This document shows, piece after piece, positions 16,644-25,201 of a DNA stretch of 64,000 nt (position 1 is the first letter of the stretch; each line of letters begins with the position of its first letter). A model generated the notes under the pieces. The model made no database searches, was not told the origin of the DNA, and saw only the letters and a program-made list of their open reading frames with translations. The DNA comes from an uncultured Olleya sp. (lineage in GTDB: Bacteria; Bacteroidota; Bacteroidia; Flavobacteriales; Flavobacteriaceae). The position numbers were made by a program, and so were the translations under genes. The stretch is from the NCBI GenBank assembly GCA_947503885.1, contig CANNFD010000002.1, positions 62,001 through 126,000 of the forward strand, read 5' to 3'.

Positions 16644-17387
16644 TTATTCAAAAACAACTTGTCCGTCAAACTGCTGAGTAATATCTAAAGTTGTTGGAGT
16701 ATTTGTTGCAATAACATCTCCTGTACTTACCAAATTAGCAATTAAACTAAGTTGTGGGTTAACAATAATATCATTAGTACCACGATGATAAACCCTTACA
16801 TTTTGTGCTATTAAAAAGCGACCTTCAAAACGACCATTTCCTGATGCATGATTTACATTTAAGTTTTCAGTTGTACCAAAAATAGTATTAGTAGTTAAAT
16901 TGTTTATTACAACATTTAAGTTTGTACAATTAACTTCCATATTAAAGTTACCTACATTGTAGTAATCTCCAGAATGGTCTTCTGATAGTAATTTTAATTC
17001 AGGAAAATTTAAAACCCCTACACTATGCACATCTAAAGTACTACTGTTTCTAACCTCGGTTAGATTGGGTGTTGTGATATATACTTTTGTAATACCATAA
17101 TCCCTGGTTAAGTTACAACCATTGTTATCTTTTAATACTAATCTTCCGTTTTCAACAAATACCTGTATATCACTTGCTAGATTTTCTCCGGTTTCTAAAA
17201 TGATTTTTTGAGTTGCTCCTTGTTCAATAAATAATTCGACATTTTTATAAACTGTAATTTTAGAAAATTGATCAACAGTAATTTCTTTCTGAATAATATT
17301 TCCTGCATTTTGAAAACAATCTGGAGCATTTTCAGAATCACAACTTAATAGAACTATTACTGAAAGTATGTAAATTAATTTCTTCAT
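16644..17387 (-). CDS. Head GIN domain (DUF2807) lipoprotein
   Basis: 247 aa. A lipoprotein signal peptide with lipobox VLLSC ends at Cys16. The mature part is a repetitive right-handed beta-like domain (ITVYKNVELFIEQGATQKIILE, then LVLKDNNGC) typical of the putative autotransporter-adhesin head GIN domain. Its function in Bacteroidota is not well known; it is probably on the outer membrane or facing the periplasm. It follows the PagL-like gene with 1 base between them, so the two are cotranscribed. Confidence 0.82.
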   Translation of the reverse strand: MKKLIYILSVIVLLSCDSENAPDCFQNAGNIIQKEITVDQFSKITVYKNVELFIEQGATQKIILETGENLASDIQVFVENGRLVLKDNNGCNLTRDYGITKVYITTPNLTEVRNSSTLDVHSVGVLNFPELKLLSEDHSGDYYNVGNFNMEVNCTNLNVVINNLTTNTIFGTTENLNVNHASGNGRFEGRFLIAQNVRVYHRGTNDIIVNPQLSLIANLVSTGDVIATNTPTTLDITQQFDGQVVFE

Positions 17388-17388
17388 A

Positions 17389-18483
17389 TTATAATCGTAT
17401 TCCTATTCCTATTTCAACAGCTTCCGCTTTTGCGCCATGAGATTTTAAAGTCAATGCACCATATAACTTGTTATTAAAGTAGCGTTTTAAACCCACTCTA
17501 TTATAAACACGACCTTCAAAATCAAATGGATAATACACGTAGTATCCCAATTGTGTTATTACTGATGTTTTGCTAATAAACAATTCGTGCCCGACAAAAA
17601 CACCGACACGTTTATAATCCTCGTCTCCAGACACATTATCTAGCGGAAAAGCAACAGATTTGTATCTAATATGAGTCTTTAAAAAATTAGAAAAGAAAAC
17701 ATCCGCACCTAACTGAATTGCACTTTTGTGGTTTAAACGTTTATCTGCATAACCCGACACGATATAAAAAGCATATTGTCCAGTATCTATAACATCACTC
17801 TCGTTAACACCGGTTCTAAAAGCGATGTTGTATTTTACTTTTTCTGTAAATTTTTGGTCAATATGTTGGATAAATTCTGGTGTATTATCTGCGTCTAAAA
17901 CATAATTAACTCCTAAATTAAAAGTAATACTGTTTATAGAGCTATTTGGTGCTTTAACATTAGCATTAGAATAATGTATCAATGACAACCCTGTTTGCAA
18001 CCCAAAACCTTTAAAAAGGTTTTCTTTTTTATAGTTAAGCATCAAGTAAGTACTACTTAGTAAACGTGTCCCAAAAGCATTGTTACGATAATTATCTACC
18101 TTATTATATGGATTCGTATTATAGGCTAAACCTTGACCAATTCTGAATATCAAATTACGTTTTAAAAAGTAAAAATTATAGTGCGCATAAATCCCAAAAT
18201 TATTACCTAAAGTTTCGTTTTTTAAATCTTGAAAGATAAAAGAGGCTCCATAATCTGGATAATTAAATCGGCTTTCCCAAGCATTTTCTCCAAACGTTTT
18301 TTTATTATAACTTAAAATAACACCTGTTGGATGTCCTTTAATTAAATGAGAAATATCACTGTTATGTTCTGTTATATTTCCGTAGAAAAAATTAGCGTCT
18401 ACAGAGAATTGGTTTTCTTTTTCTTGAGAAAACAACAATCCTTTAGCGACAAACAAGAATAAAAAAGTAAGTTTTAGTTTCAT
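17389..18483 (-). CDS. Acyloxyacyl hydrolase family (PagL-like) outer-membrane protein
   Basis: 364 aa with a signal peptide (about 1-19). The segment LIHYSNANVKAPNSSIN around residue 170 resembles the PagL lipid A 3-O-deacylase active-site region (His-x-Ser followed by Asn-Ala and Pro-Asn). The protein is roughly twice as long as classical PagL, with extra beta-rich sequence at the C-terminal side. The likely substrate is lipid A or another acylated glycolipid in the outer membrane. The third catalytic residue (Glu) could not be placed with certainty. It is the first gene of a pair with the head GIN lipoprotein. Confidence 0.75.
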   Translation of the reverse strand: MKLKLTFLFLFVAKGLLFSQEKENQFSVDANFFYGNITEHNSDISHLIKGHPTGVILSYNKKTFGENAWESRFNYPDYGASFIFQDLKNETLGNNFGIYAHYNFYFLKRNLIFRIGQGLAYNTNPYNKVDNYRNNAFGTRLLSSTYLMLNYKKENLFKGFGLQTGLSLIHYSNANVKAPNSSINSITFNLGVNYVLDADNTPEFIQHIDQKFTEKVKYNIAFRTGVNESDVIDTGQYAFYIVSGYADKRLNHKSAIQLGADVFFSNFLKTHIRYKSVAFPLDNVSGDEDYKRVGVFVGHELFISKTSVITQLGYYVYYPFDFEGRVYNRVGLKRYFNNKLYGALTLKSHGAKAEAVEIGIGIRL

Positions 18484-18722
18484 TTTAAAAATTATGAAGC
18501 AAAAGTAATAGAATTTTAAACTTTAGTGTTAAGACTTCAGTTTTTATATAAATTATGTCTAGTGCTATTTAATACTTCCATACAATTAATCTCTTTAATT
18601 TTACATAAAAAATTTACTGACGGATACTCTTCTTTTTTAAAGATCAAAAGTCAAATTAATAATCAATTAAATCAATTAACTTTTTTTAACTTTAAGTAAC
18701 CGCTAAAACTACTTTATTTTCT

Positions 18723-18730
18723 TATTTTTG
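18723..18730 (+). promoter_or_regulatory. -7 element for metK
   Basis: TATTTTTG, placed so that transcription would begin shortly before the SAM-II-like aptamer at 18746. Confidence 0.5.
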
Positions 18731-18745
18731 TCGCTCAATAAATTT

Positions 18746-18796
18746 AGAGGACGGATTTGACTGATTGCAACCTCATTAAAAAATGCTAAAGGCAGT
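18746..18796 (+). promoter_or_regulatory. SAM-II-like riboswitch upstream of metK
   Basis: Recognised by its conserved core: ATTTGACTGATTGCAA (18755-18770), the P1 strands GAGG (18747-18750) and CCTC (18771-18774), then ATTAAAAAATGCTAAAGG (18775-18792). These match the SAM-II pattern (AUUUxACxxxAUUG...GAUAAAxxxxGCUAAA) in order and spacing. SAM-II elements are known upstream of Met and SAM genes in alphaproteobacteria and Bacteroidetes. The aptamer ends about 55 bases before the ATG, so its 3' strand does not itself cover the start. A downstream complement (18819-18826) may act as the expression platform. Confidence 0.72.
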
Positions 18797-18851
18797 GCAA
18801 ACTTCCTTAGACGCTTTCGTCAAATCTATATATACATTTTAAAAAACAAAT

Positions 18852-20105
18852 ATGGCGTATTTATTTACATCAGAGAGTGTGTCTGAAGGACACCCAGACA
18901 AAGTAGCAGATCAAATTAGTGATGCTTTAATAGATAACTTTTTAGCGTTTGACAAAGACAGTAAAGTAGCTTGCGAAACTTTAGTAACTACAGGACAAGT
19001 TGTTTTAGCAGGAGAAGTTAAATCAAACACCTATTTAGACGTACAAAAAATAGCTAGAGACACTATTAATAAGATTGGCTACACAAAAAGCGAATACATG
19101 TTTGATGGTAATTCATGTGGTGTATTTAGTGCTATACATGAGCAATCAGACGACATCAATCGTGGTGTTGACAGAGCTAGTAAAGAAGAACAAGGTGCGG
19201 GTGACCAAGGTATGATGTTTGGTTACGCAACGCGTGAAACTGAAAACTACATGCCTCTTGCTTTAGACCTATCACATAAAATATTGATCGAATTAGCAGA
19301 GTTACGTCGCGAAAACAAAGACATTACTTATTTAAGACCTGACTCTAAAAGCCAAGTTACGATTGAGTATAGTGATGATAATGTACCACAACGTATCGAC
19401 GCTATTGTAGTATCTACACAACATGACGATTTTGATGAAGAAACGTCAATGTTAGCAAAAATTAAAAAAGATATTGTTGAGATATTAATTCCTAGAGTTG
19501 TAGCAAAATTACCAGAAGATTTAAAACCTTTGTTTAATGATGATATTACTTACCACATTAATCCAACAGGAAAATTTGTTATTGGTGGACCACATGGTGA
19601 TACTGGATTAACAGGTCGTAAAATTATTGTTGATACTTATGGAGGAAAAGGGGCACACGGTGGTGGTGCTTTTTCTGGAAAAGACCCTAGTAAAGTAGAC
19701 AGAAGTGCTGCTTATGCAACTAGACACATAGCTAAAAACTTAGTTGCTGCTGGTGTTTGTGACGAAATTTTAGTACAAGTGTCTTATGCAATTGGTGTAG
19801 TAGAACCAATGGGGATTTTTGTTGACACTTACGGTACTTGCCCATTTAATATGACTGATGGAGAGATTGCTAAAAAAATATCTAAAATATTTGATATGCG
19901 TCCATCTGCAATTGAGGAACGTTTAAAACTTCGTAATCCAATGTACAGCGAAACTGCTGCATATGGACATATGGGAAGAGTTAATGAAACTGTAACAAAA
20001 ACATTTTCTCAGCCTAATGGAGGTGACATAACACTTGATGTTGAATTATTTACTTGGGAAAAATTAGATTACGTAGATAAAGTAAAAGCTGAGTTTGGAT
20101 TATAA
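18852..20105 (+). CDS. metK: S-adenosylmethionine synthase
   Basis: 417 aa. It makes SAM from methionine and ATP. Motifs: [12 protein letters not shown] at about 16-27, the family [12 protein letters not shown] motif at about 117-128, the [23 protein letters not shown] region and the P-loop-like [19 protein letters not shown]. It is monocistronic, preceded by a SAM-II-like riboswitch (feedback by the product) and closed by a strong terminator. Confidence 0.98.
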   Translation: MAYLFTSESVSEGHPDKVADQISDALIDNFLAFDKDSKVACETLVTTGQVVLAGEVKSNTYLDVQKIARDTINKIGYTKSEYMFDGNSCGVFSAIHEQSDDINRGVDRASKEEQGAGDQGMMFGYATRETENYMPLALDLSHKILIELAELRRENKDITYLRPDSKSQVTIEYSDDNVPQRIDAIVVSTQHDDFDEETSMLAKIKKDIVEILIPRVVAKLPEDLKPLFNDDITYHINPTGKFVIGGPHGDTGLTGRKIIVDTYGGKGAHGGGAFSGKDPSKVDRSAAYATRHIAKNLVAAGVCDEILVQVSYAIGVVEPMGIFVDTYGTCPFNMTDGEIAKKISKIFDMRPSAIEERLKLRNPMYSETAAYGHMGRVNETVTKTFSQPNGGDITLDVELFTWEKLDYVDKVKAEFGL

Positions 20106-20123
20106 CATCCTACTTATTGATAT

Positions 20124-20158
20124 AAAAAAAGCCTCTCAAATATTTGAGAGGCTTTTTT
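20124..20158. terminator. Bidirectional terminator metK/rsmG
   Basis: GCCTCTCAAATA pairs with TATTTGAGAGGC, with an A run before and a T run after, between convergent genes. Confidence 0.93.
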
Positions 20159-20167
20159 AGTTTAATA

Positions 20168-20797
20168 TTATGCTTTCCATTTAATTGGCAAATGGACTAC
20201 TTTTTTAGTTTCAAAAAAATCTTCTTCAAAATAATTTGAAATATCATAAATTTTAGCGGTTTGATATCCTTGCAACTCTTCTGTTAAGTCGCCCCCTTTA
20301 AGATAAAGTATCCCATTTTTTAATTCGTTTTGTTGTGTTTTTGCTACTTTCCCTTTAATCCAATGCACAAAAGTTGGCATTGCTGCTACAGCACGACTAA
20401 TAATAAAATCGTAAGTTTCTTTAATATCTTCTACTCTACTATGGGTTACCTTCACATTTTGCAATTCTAAGCCAGCAACTACCTCTCTAACAACGTTTAG
20501 TTTTTTATTAATACTATCTACTAAATGAAACTCGCATTCTGGAAACAAAATAGCTAAAGGTATTCCAGGAAAACCTCCACCTGTACCAACATCCATCATC
20601 GAACTACCTTCTTTAAACTGAATAACTTTTGCTATAGCTAAAGAATGTAGGACATGACGCATATACAGCTCATCAATATCCTTTCTAGAAACTACATTTA
20701 TCTTTAAATTCCAGTCTTGGTATAAAGCCTCGAGCTTAGTAAATTGTTCAATTTGTAAAGGTGTTAAATCAGGAAAATACTTTAATATCAGTTCCAT
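20168..20797 (-). CDS. rsmG: 16S rRNA (guanine527-N7)-methyltransferase
   Basis: 209 aa, the usual length. SAM-dependent methylation of G527 in the 530 loop of 16S rRNA. The N-terminal SRKDIDELYMRHVLHSL motif and the SAM-binding DVGTGGGFPGIPLAI loop (about 65-79) are diagnostic, as is IISRAVAAM. A minus-strand TATTTTTG at 20817-20824 sits 19 bases before the ATG. It is a single-gene unit. Confidence 0.96.
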   Translation of the reverse strand: MELILKYFPDLTPLQIEQFTKLEALYQDWNLKINVVSRKDIDELYMRHVLHSLAIAKVIQFKEGSSMMDVGTGGGFPGIPLAILFPECEFHLVDSINKKLNVVREVVAGLELQNVKVTHSRVEDIKETYDFIISRAVAAMPTFVHWIKGKVAKTQQNELKNGILYLKGGDLTEELQGYQTAKIYDISNYFEEDFFETKKVVHLPIKWKA

Positions 20798-20816
20798 AGT
20801 AATAGACGGTTTTCGG

Positions 20817-20824
20817 CAAAAATA
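20817..20824 (-). promoter_or_regulatory. -7 element for rsmG
   Basis: TATTTTTG on the minus strand, 19 bases upstream of the rsmG ATG. No -33 TTG is seen. Confidence 0.4.
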
Positions 20825-20869
20825 TACATTTTAACATAAAAAAGGGAGCTTCTGTTTTGCTTAATTAAT

Positions 20870-20877
20870 TATATTTG
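20870..20877 (+). promoter_or_regulatory. -7 element for desaturase gene
   Basis: TATATTTG, about 55 bases before the chosen ATG at 20933. A TTTG lies only 10 bases upstream, too close for the usual -33 spacing. Confidence 0.4.
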
Positions 20878-20932
20878 TGACAAATATTATTTGACGAATT
20901 TTTTCGTTATAATAAAAAAGAATACAATTACA

Positions 20933-22027
20933 ATGACAAAACAAACAGTAACGTTCTCAAGAACAGACTCTGCAAAATTTTTTAAAACACTAAACAAGCG
21001 TGTAAATAATTATTTTAAGGAGAATCAAATTAAAAAAACAGGAAACTGGAAATTATACATTAAAGCTATAATAATGTTTACATTATTATTAGGACCGTTA
21101 ATACTAATACTAACAGTAGACTTACCAACATGGCTTCAGATTATCTCTGTAATGGTTATAGGTATTGGTATGGCAGGTGTTGGTATGAATGTAATGCACG
21201 ATGCTAATCATGGTTCATTTTCTAGTAAAAAATGGGTTAATAAATTAATGGGAAGCAGCATACATATTTTAGCTGGTAACGATTATAATTGGAAAGTACA
21301 ACACAATGTACTACACCATACTTACACAAATATTCAAGGTCATGATGAAGACATTGATGCCGGAAGAATAATCAGGTTTTCAAAACATTCTAAATGGTTA
21401 AAAATCCACCAATACCAAAAGTATTATGCATTTTTACTTTATGGTTTATTAACTGTTAACTGGGCTATTACTACAGACTTTAAACAGACCTACATTTATT
21501 TAAAAAGAAAATTATCTTACGGTGACTTACCAAAGCCAGCAACACAATGGACAAAATTAATTATTGGTAAAATAATTTATTACACTATTTGGGTGGTCTT
21601 ACCTTTATCTTTAGGCTATGCTTGGTGGCAAGTTTTAATCGGATTTTTAATCATGCATTATACTGCAGGAATCATTTTAAGTGTTGTGTTTCAATTAGCA
21701 CATGTTATGCCTAATACAGATATGCCTGTTCCTGATGAGAATGGTAACATGAAAAACACATGGGCAATACACCAGTTATTTACGACCTCTAACTTTTCTC
21801 CTAAAAATTGGTTAGTAGAGTTTTACACAGGTGGTTTAAATAGACAAGTAGAGCATCATTTATTTGCACACATTAGCCATGTACACTATAAAAACATAGC
21901 AAAAATTGTTAAAGAAACTGCTCATGAATTTAGCTTACCATACAACGAATACAACTCTATTTGGAAAGCAATAGGTGAACATTACAGACAACTAAAAGTA
22001 TTAGGTCAAAAACCTAGTATGGCTTAA
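20933..22027 (+). CDS. Membrane acyl-CoA / acyl-lipid desaturase
   Basis: 364 aa from the ATG at 20933; an in-frame TTG at 20891 would add 14 unlikely residues. The three histidine boxes of membrane di-iron desaturases are present: HDANHG, HNVLHH (with HTYTN following) and QVEHH near the C-terminus. QxxHH is the third box of front-end/acyl-CoA type enzymes. Four hydrophobic segments flank them (for example KAIIMFTLLLGPLILIL). It inserts a double bond into membrane fatty acids. Regiospecificity cannot be read. The aspartate aminotransferase gene follows after 32 bases. Confidence 0.92.
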   Translation: MTKQTVTFSRTDSAKFFKTLNKRVNNYFKENQIKKTGNWKLYIKAIIMFTLLLGPLILILTVDLPTWLQIISVMVIGIGMAGVGMNVMHDANHGSFSSKKWVNKLMGSSIHILAGNDYNWKVQHNVLHHTYTNIQGHDEDIDAGRIIRFSKHSKWLKIHQYQKYYAFLLYGLLTVNWAITTDFKQTYIYLKRKLSYGDLPKPATQWTKLIIGKIIYYTIWVVLPLSLGYAWWQVLIGFLIMHYTAGIILSVVFQLAHVMPNTDMPVPDENGNMKNTWAIHQLFTTSNFSPKNWLVEFYTGGLNRQVEHHLFAHISHVHYKNIAKIVKETAHEFSLPYNEYNSIWKAIGEHYRQLKVLGQKPSMA

Positions 22028-22059
22028 TTGATTTTCGCAAAATAAAATAACAAACACTA

Positions 22060-23250
22060 ATGAGTAACCCACTTTCTGACCGTATTTTAAACATGTCCAC
22101 TTCTGCCACTTTAGCTATGGCAGCAAAAGCAAGAGAGCTTAGAGCTGAAGGCAAAGACATAATTGGATTAAGTTTAGGAGAGCCAGACTTTAATACTCCA
22201 GACTTTATTAAAGACGCAGCAATACAGGCTATAAATGATAATTATAATGGATACACTCCTGTTGATGGTTATCAAGAGCTAAAAGAAGCTATTATTAATA
22301 AGTTTAAACGTGATAATAAATTAACCTATACATTACCACAAATAGTAGTGTCTACAGGTGCTAAACAAAGTTTAGCTAATGTTGCTTCTGTCATGTTAAA
22401 TAAAGGGGACGAGGTGATATTACCATGTCCATATTGGGTAAGTTACTCTGATATTGTTAGATTAAATGACGGTGTACCTGTAGAAGTAAAAACTAGTATT
22501 GATACAGACTTTAAAATGACACCTGAGCAATTAGAAGCTGCTATAACGCCAAAAACTAAAATGGTTTGGTTTAGTAGTCCATGTAATCCAAGTGGCTCAT
22601 TATATAGTCAATCGGAATTAGAAGCGTTAGCTGAAGTCTTAAAAAAACATTCAAACATTTTTGTTGTCTCTGACGAGATTTACGAGCATATCAATTACAC
22701 AGACAAACCACACGCAAGTATGGCTAGCGTAGACGGTATGTTTGATAAAACAATAACTGTAAACGGAGTCTCTAAAGCATTTGCGATGACTGGTTGGCGT
22801 ATTGGTTACATTGGTGCTCCAGATTGGATTGCACGCGCCTGTAACAAAATGCAAGGTCAAATTACTAGTGGTGCAAATTGTATAGCACAACGCGCAGTTA
22901 TTACTGCTTTAAATGCAGATCCTAGTGTTGTAGATTATATGATTGACGAGTTTAAAGTACGTCGTGATTTAGTCTTAGATTTACTAAGTAAAATTGATGG
23001 CTTTAAAACAAACACTCCAGAAGGTGCTTTTTATGTTTTTCCAGATGTATCTTCCTTTTTTGGTAAAACATTAAGAGGGAAAACAATAAATAATGCTACA
23101 GATTTTTCTTTGTATTTATTAGAAGAAGCTTTAGTTGCTACAGTAACTGGTGATGCTTTTGGAAACCCTAACTGTATTAGGTTAAGTTATGCTGCGTCAC
23201 AAAATGAAATTATAGAAGCTATTAAACGTATCAAAGAAGTGGTTAATTAA
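22060..23250 (+). CDS. Aspartate aminotransferase (class I, fold type I)
   Basis: 396 aa. It has SLGEPDFNTPDF, STGAKQSLANV, PCNPSGS, the PLP Lys in VNGVSKAFAMTGWRIGY and the C-terminal carboxylate Arg in CIRLSYA. This is the bacterial I-gamma-type aspartate aminotransferase found widely in Bacteroidota, interconverting aspartate/oxaloacetate and glutamate/2-oxoglutarate; prephenate activity is possible in this subgroup. It follows the desaturase closely and ends at a strong terminator. Confidence 0.92.
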   Translation: MSNPLSDRILNMSTSATLAMAAKARELRAEGKDIIGLSLGEPDFNTPDFIKDAAIQAINDNYNGYTPVDGYQELKEAIINKFKRDNKLTYTLPQIVVSTGAKQSLANVASVMLNKGDEVILPCPYWVSYSDIVRLNDGVPVEVKTSIDTDFKMTPEQLEAAITPKTKMVWFSSPCNPSGSLYSQSELEALAEVLKKHSNIFVVSDEIYEHINYTDKPHASMASVDGMFDKTITVNGVSKAFAMTGWRIGYIGAPDWIARACNKMQGQITSGANCIAQRAVITALNADPSVVDYMIDEFKVRRDLVLDLLSKIDGFKTNTPEGAFYVFPDVSSFFGKTLRGKTINNATDFSLYLLEEALVATVTGDAFGNPNCIRLSYAASQNEIIEAIKRIKEVVN

Positions 23251-23268
23251 AACCACTACTAAATAAAC

Positions 23269-23303
23269 AAAAAAAGCCATGAAATAATTCATGGCTTTTT
23301 TTT
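23269..23303. terminator. Bidirectional terminator
   Basis: AAAAAGCCATGAA pairs with TTCATGGCTTTTT over a 4-base loop, between the aspartate aminotransferase gene and the minus-strand small membrane-protein gene. Confidence 0.92.
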
Positions 23304-23334
23304 ATATATAAGTTTTTAACAGATAAAGTTAACA

Positions 23335-23535
23335 CTATTTTCGACCTCCTAAAAAGCTAGCAAGTAAAGCAGCAATACCTAGACCTATAGTCACATATGA
23401 ATTACTATTATCTTGAGCAGTGACATCTAATGGCCCTACACTTAATGAAGCTTCTGGAGCAATTAATGTATAGATTCCATATCCTAACATAATTATCCCG
23501 GCTACCATTAAAATTGTTTTAACATTCTTATTCAT
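23335..23535 (-). CDS. Small two-helix membrane protein (DUF3185-like)
   Basis: 66 aa. Two hydrophobic helices (about 7-25 and 46-63) flank a polar middle (SVGPLDVTAQDNSNSY), and the protein ends GGRK. This resembles the small DUF3185 family. The function is unknown. It is a single gene with a terminator immediately downstream. Confidence 0.65.
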   Translation of the reverse strand: MNKNVKTILMVAGIIMLGYGIYTLIAPEASLSVGPLDVTAQDNSNSYVTIGLGIAALLASFLGGRK

Positions 23536-23695
23536 CTTTTAAAAATTTAGTTGGTTAATACTCTAAGATATAAAAGTAATACTTAACGTAATGTTTTAAT
23601 TATAAAATTCGACTTCAAAATTATATAATTCCAATATATAGAACTTGATTAATATTTAAAAGCAGAAAGATGAATACGCAACAATAATTATAAGA

Positions 23696-25201
23696 TCATC
23701 GATTTCTCCAAAAGAAAGGAGTTAATAAAATAAGAACCGTAAACAACTCTAAACGACCAATTAACATTAAAAATGATGACCACCATTTTCCAATTGCAGG
23801 TAATGACGCATAGTTATTTACTGGTCCAAATTGTCCTAACGCTGGACCAACGTTTCCTAAGCTTGATGCTGCAATACCAACAGAAGATTTAAAGTCTATA
23901 CCCATCATAGAAAACCCAAGAGCTCCAACAATAAAAGCAATCATATACAATATAAAAAAGCCAAGGATATTAAATACAATACCACCAGAAATAGCTCTGT
24001 TATTATATCGTACTGGTAAAATAGCATTTGGATGCAAGGTGCGCTTAAACTCTAAAAAGCCATTTTTGATTAAAACTAAGTGTCGTACAACTTTTACACC
24101 TCCAGCAGTACTTCCTGCAGAGCCTCCTAAAAACATTAAACCAAAGAAAAACACAACTAAAAACGGAGTCCATAATGTAAAATCTGCTGTTACAAAACCT
24201 GTAGTAGTTATCACAGATATAACCTGAAATAAGGCATGCCTAAAAGCACTTTCACCTTTACCCCAAACCATTGGATGATCTATTGTAGACACAGTTAAAT
24301 CGGCTTTAAAATAAATTATTAATGCTGCGATTAGAGTGAATATTGCTATAAACTTGAAGTATAATTTAAACTCTTCATCATGTATAATTTTTTGCACCTT
24401 TCCTTTAAAAGCAAAATAACTTAATACAAAGTTAGATCCTGCTAAAAACATAAATGCAATAATAATATATTGTATAATTGGCTGGTCATTCCAATAAGCA
24501 ACACTTGCATTTTTTGTTGAAAACCCTCCTGTAGACAGTGTACACATGGAGTGGTTAATGGCGTCAAAAAAGCTCATTCCTGCTACTTTAAGTAAAATAG
24601 TCTCGGCTGCTGTATAACCAAAATATATTAACCACAATCGTTTTGCTGTATCTGTAATTCTAGGATGCAATTTATCTGCATTTGGACCAGGAGCTTCAGC
24701 AGCAAACAACTGCATACCACCAATACCTAATAAAGGTAGGATTGCAACTGCTAATACAATAATACCCATACCACCAATCCAGTGCGTTAAGCTTCTCCAA
24801 AACAACACCCCTTTTGGAACAACTTCAATATCATTTAAAATAGATGCTCCTGTAGTTGTAAAACCTGACATGGTTTCAAAAAAAGCATTTGTAAAATTAG
24901 GGATGGTTCCAGTAGCTAAATAAGGAATGGCTCCGGATAATGACATAACAATCCAACCAAACGCTACAACAATATACCCTTCGCGTTTGTTCATCTCCTT
25001 ATTATGGTTGCGATGATGCAACATTCCAAACAGACCAAATACAAGTGTTGCTATACCGGATAAGAAAAGCTCAAAGGTGACACCGTCTTTATAAATTAAA
25101 CTAACTAAGGCTGATAGTAATATAAAACCACCGTTAAACACTAATAGTAAACCGAAAAAATAGAATATTATTTTGTAATTAAGACGTAAACGTTTTCCCA
25201 T
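23696..25201 (-). CDS. trkH: Trk-type potassium transporter membrane subunit
   Basis: 501 aa from the ATG at 25201. This start is chosen because it forms a TAATG overlap with the trkA stop and begins MGKRLRLNYK ahead of the first helix; a longer in-frame start at 25249 would lie inside trkA. It has eight or more transmembrane segments in four membrane-pore-membrane repeats. Selectivity-filter-like glycines are in FTTTGAS (first), STGGFS (second), TTTGFVTA (third) and SLGNVGPALG (fourth). It is the K+ translocating subunit, gated by the cytoplasmic TrkA ring encoded just upstream. Confidence 0.95.
   Translation of the reverse strand: MGKRLRLNYKIIFYFFGLLLVFNGGFILLSALVSLIYKDGVTFELFLSGIATLVFGLFGMLHHRNHNKEMNKREGYIVVAFGWIVMSLSGAIPYLATGTIPNFTNAFFETMSGFTTTGASILNDIEVVPKGVLFWRSLTHWIGGMGIIVLAVAILPLLGIGGMQLFAAEAPGPNADKLHPRITDTAKRLWLIYFGYTAAETILLKVAGMSFFDAINHSMCTLSTGGFSTKNASVAYWNDQPIIQYIIIAFMFLAGSNFVLSYFAFKGKVQKIIHDEEFKLYFKFIAIFTLIAALIIYFKADLTVSTIDHPMVWGKGESAFRHALFQVISVITTTGFVTADFTLWTPFLVVFFFGLMFLGGSAGSTAGGVKVVRHLVLIKNGFLEFKRTLHPNAILPVRYNNRAISGGIVFNILGFFILYMIAFIVGALGFSMMGIDFKSSVGIAASSLGNVGPALGQFGPVNNYASLPAIGKWWSSFLMLIGRLELFTVLILLTPFFWRNR

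Larger units (their letters stand above)
18484..18851. other. Divergent region ahead of metK
   Basis: A 368-base gap. The metK side holds a -7 element (18723-18730) and a SAM-II-like aptamer (18746-18796) with a downstream pairing partner. The half next to the PagL-like gene (18484-18720) is AT-rich, and I see no gene or strong hairpin in it. Confidence 0.55.

Noticed and set aside
20891-20932. TTG start extending the desaturase by 14 residues
   Set aside because: The added residues are not conserved-looking, and an ATG with the usual family start lies at 20933.
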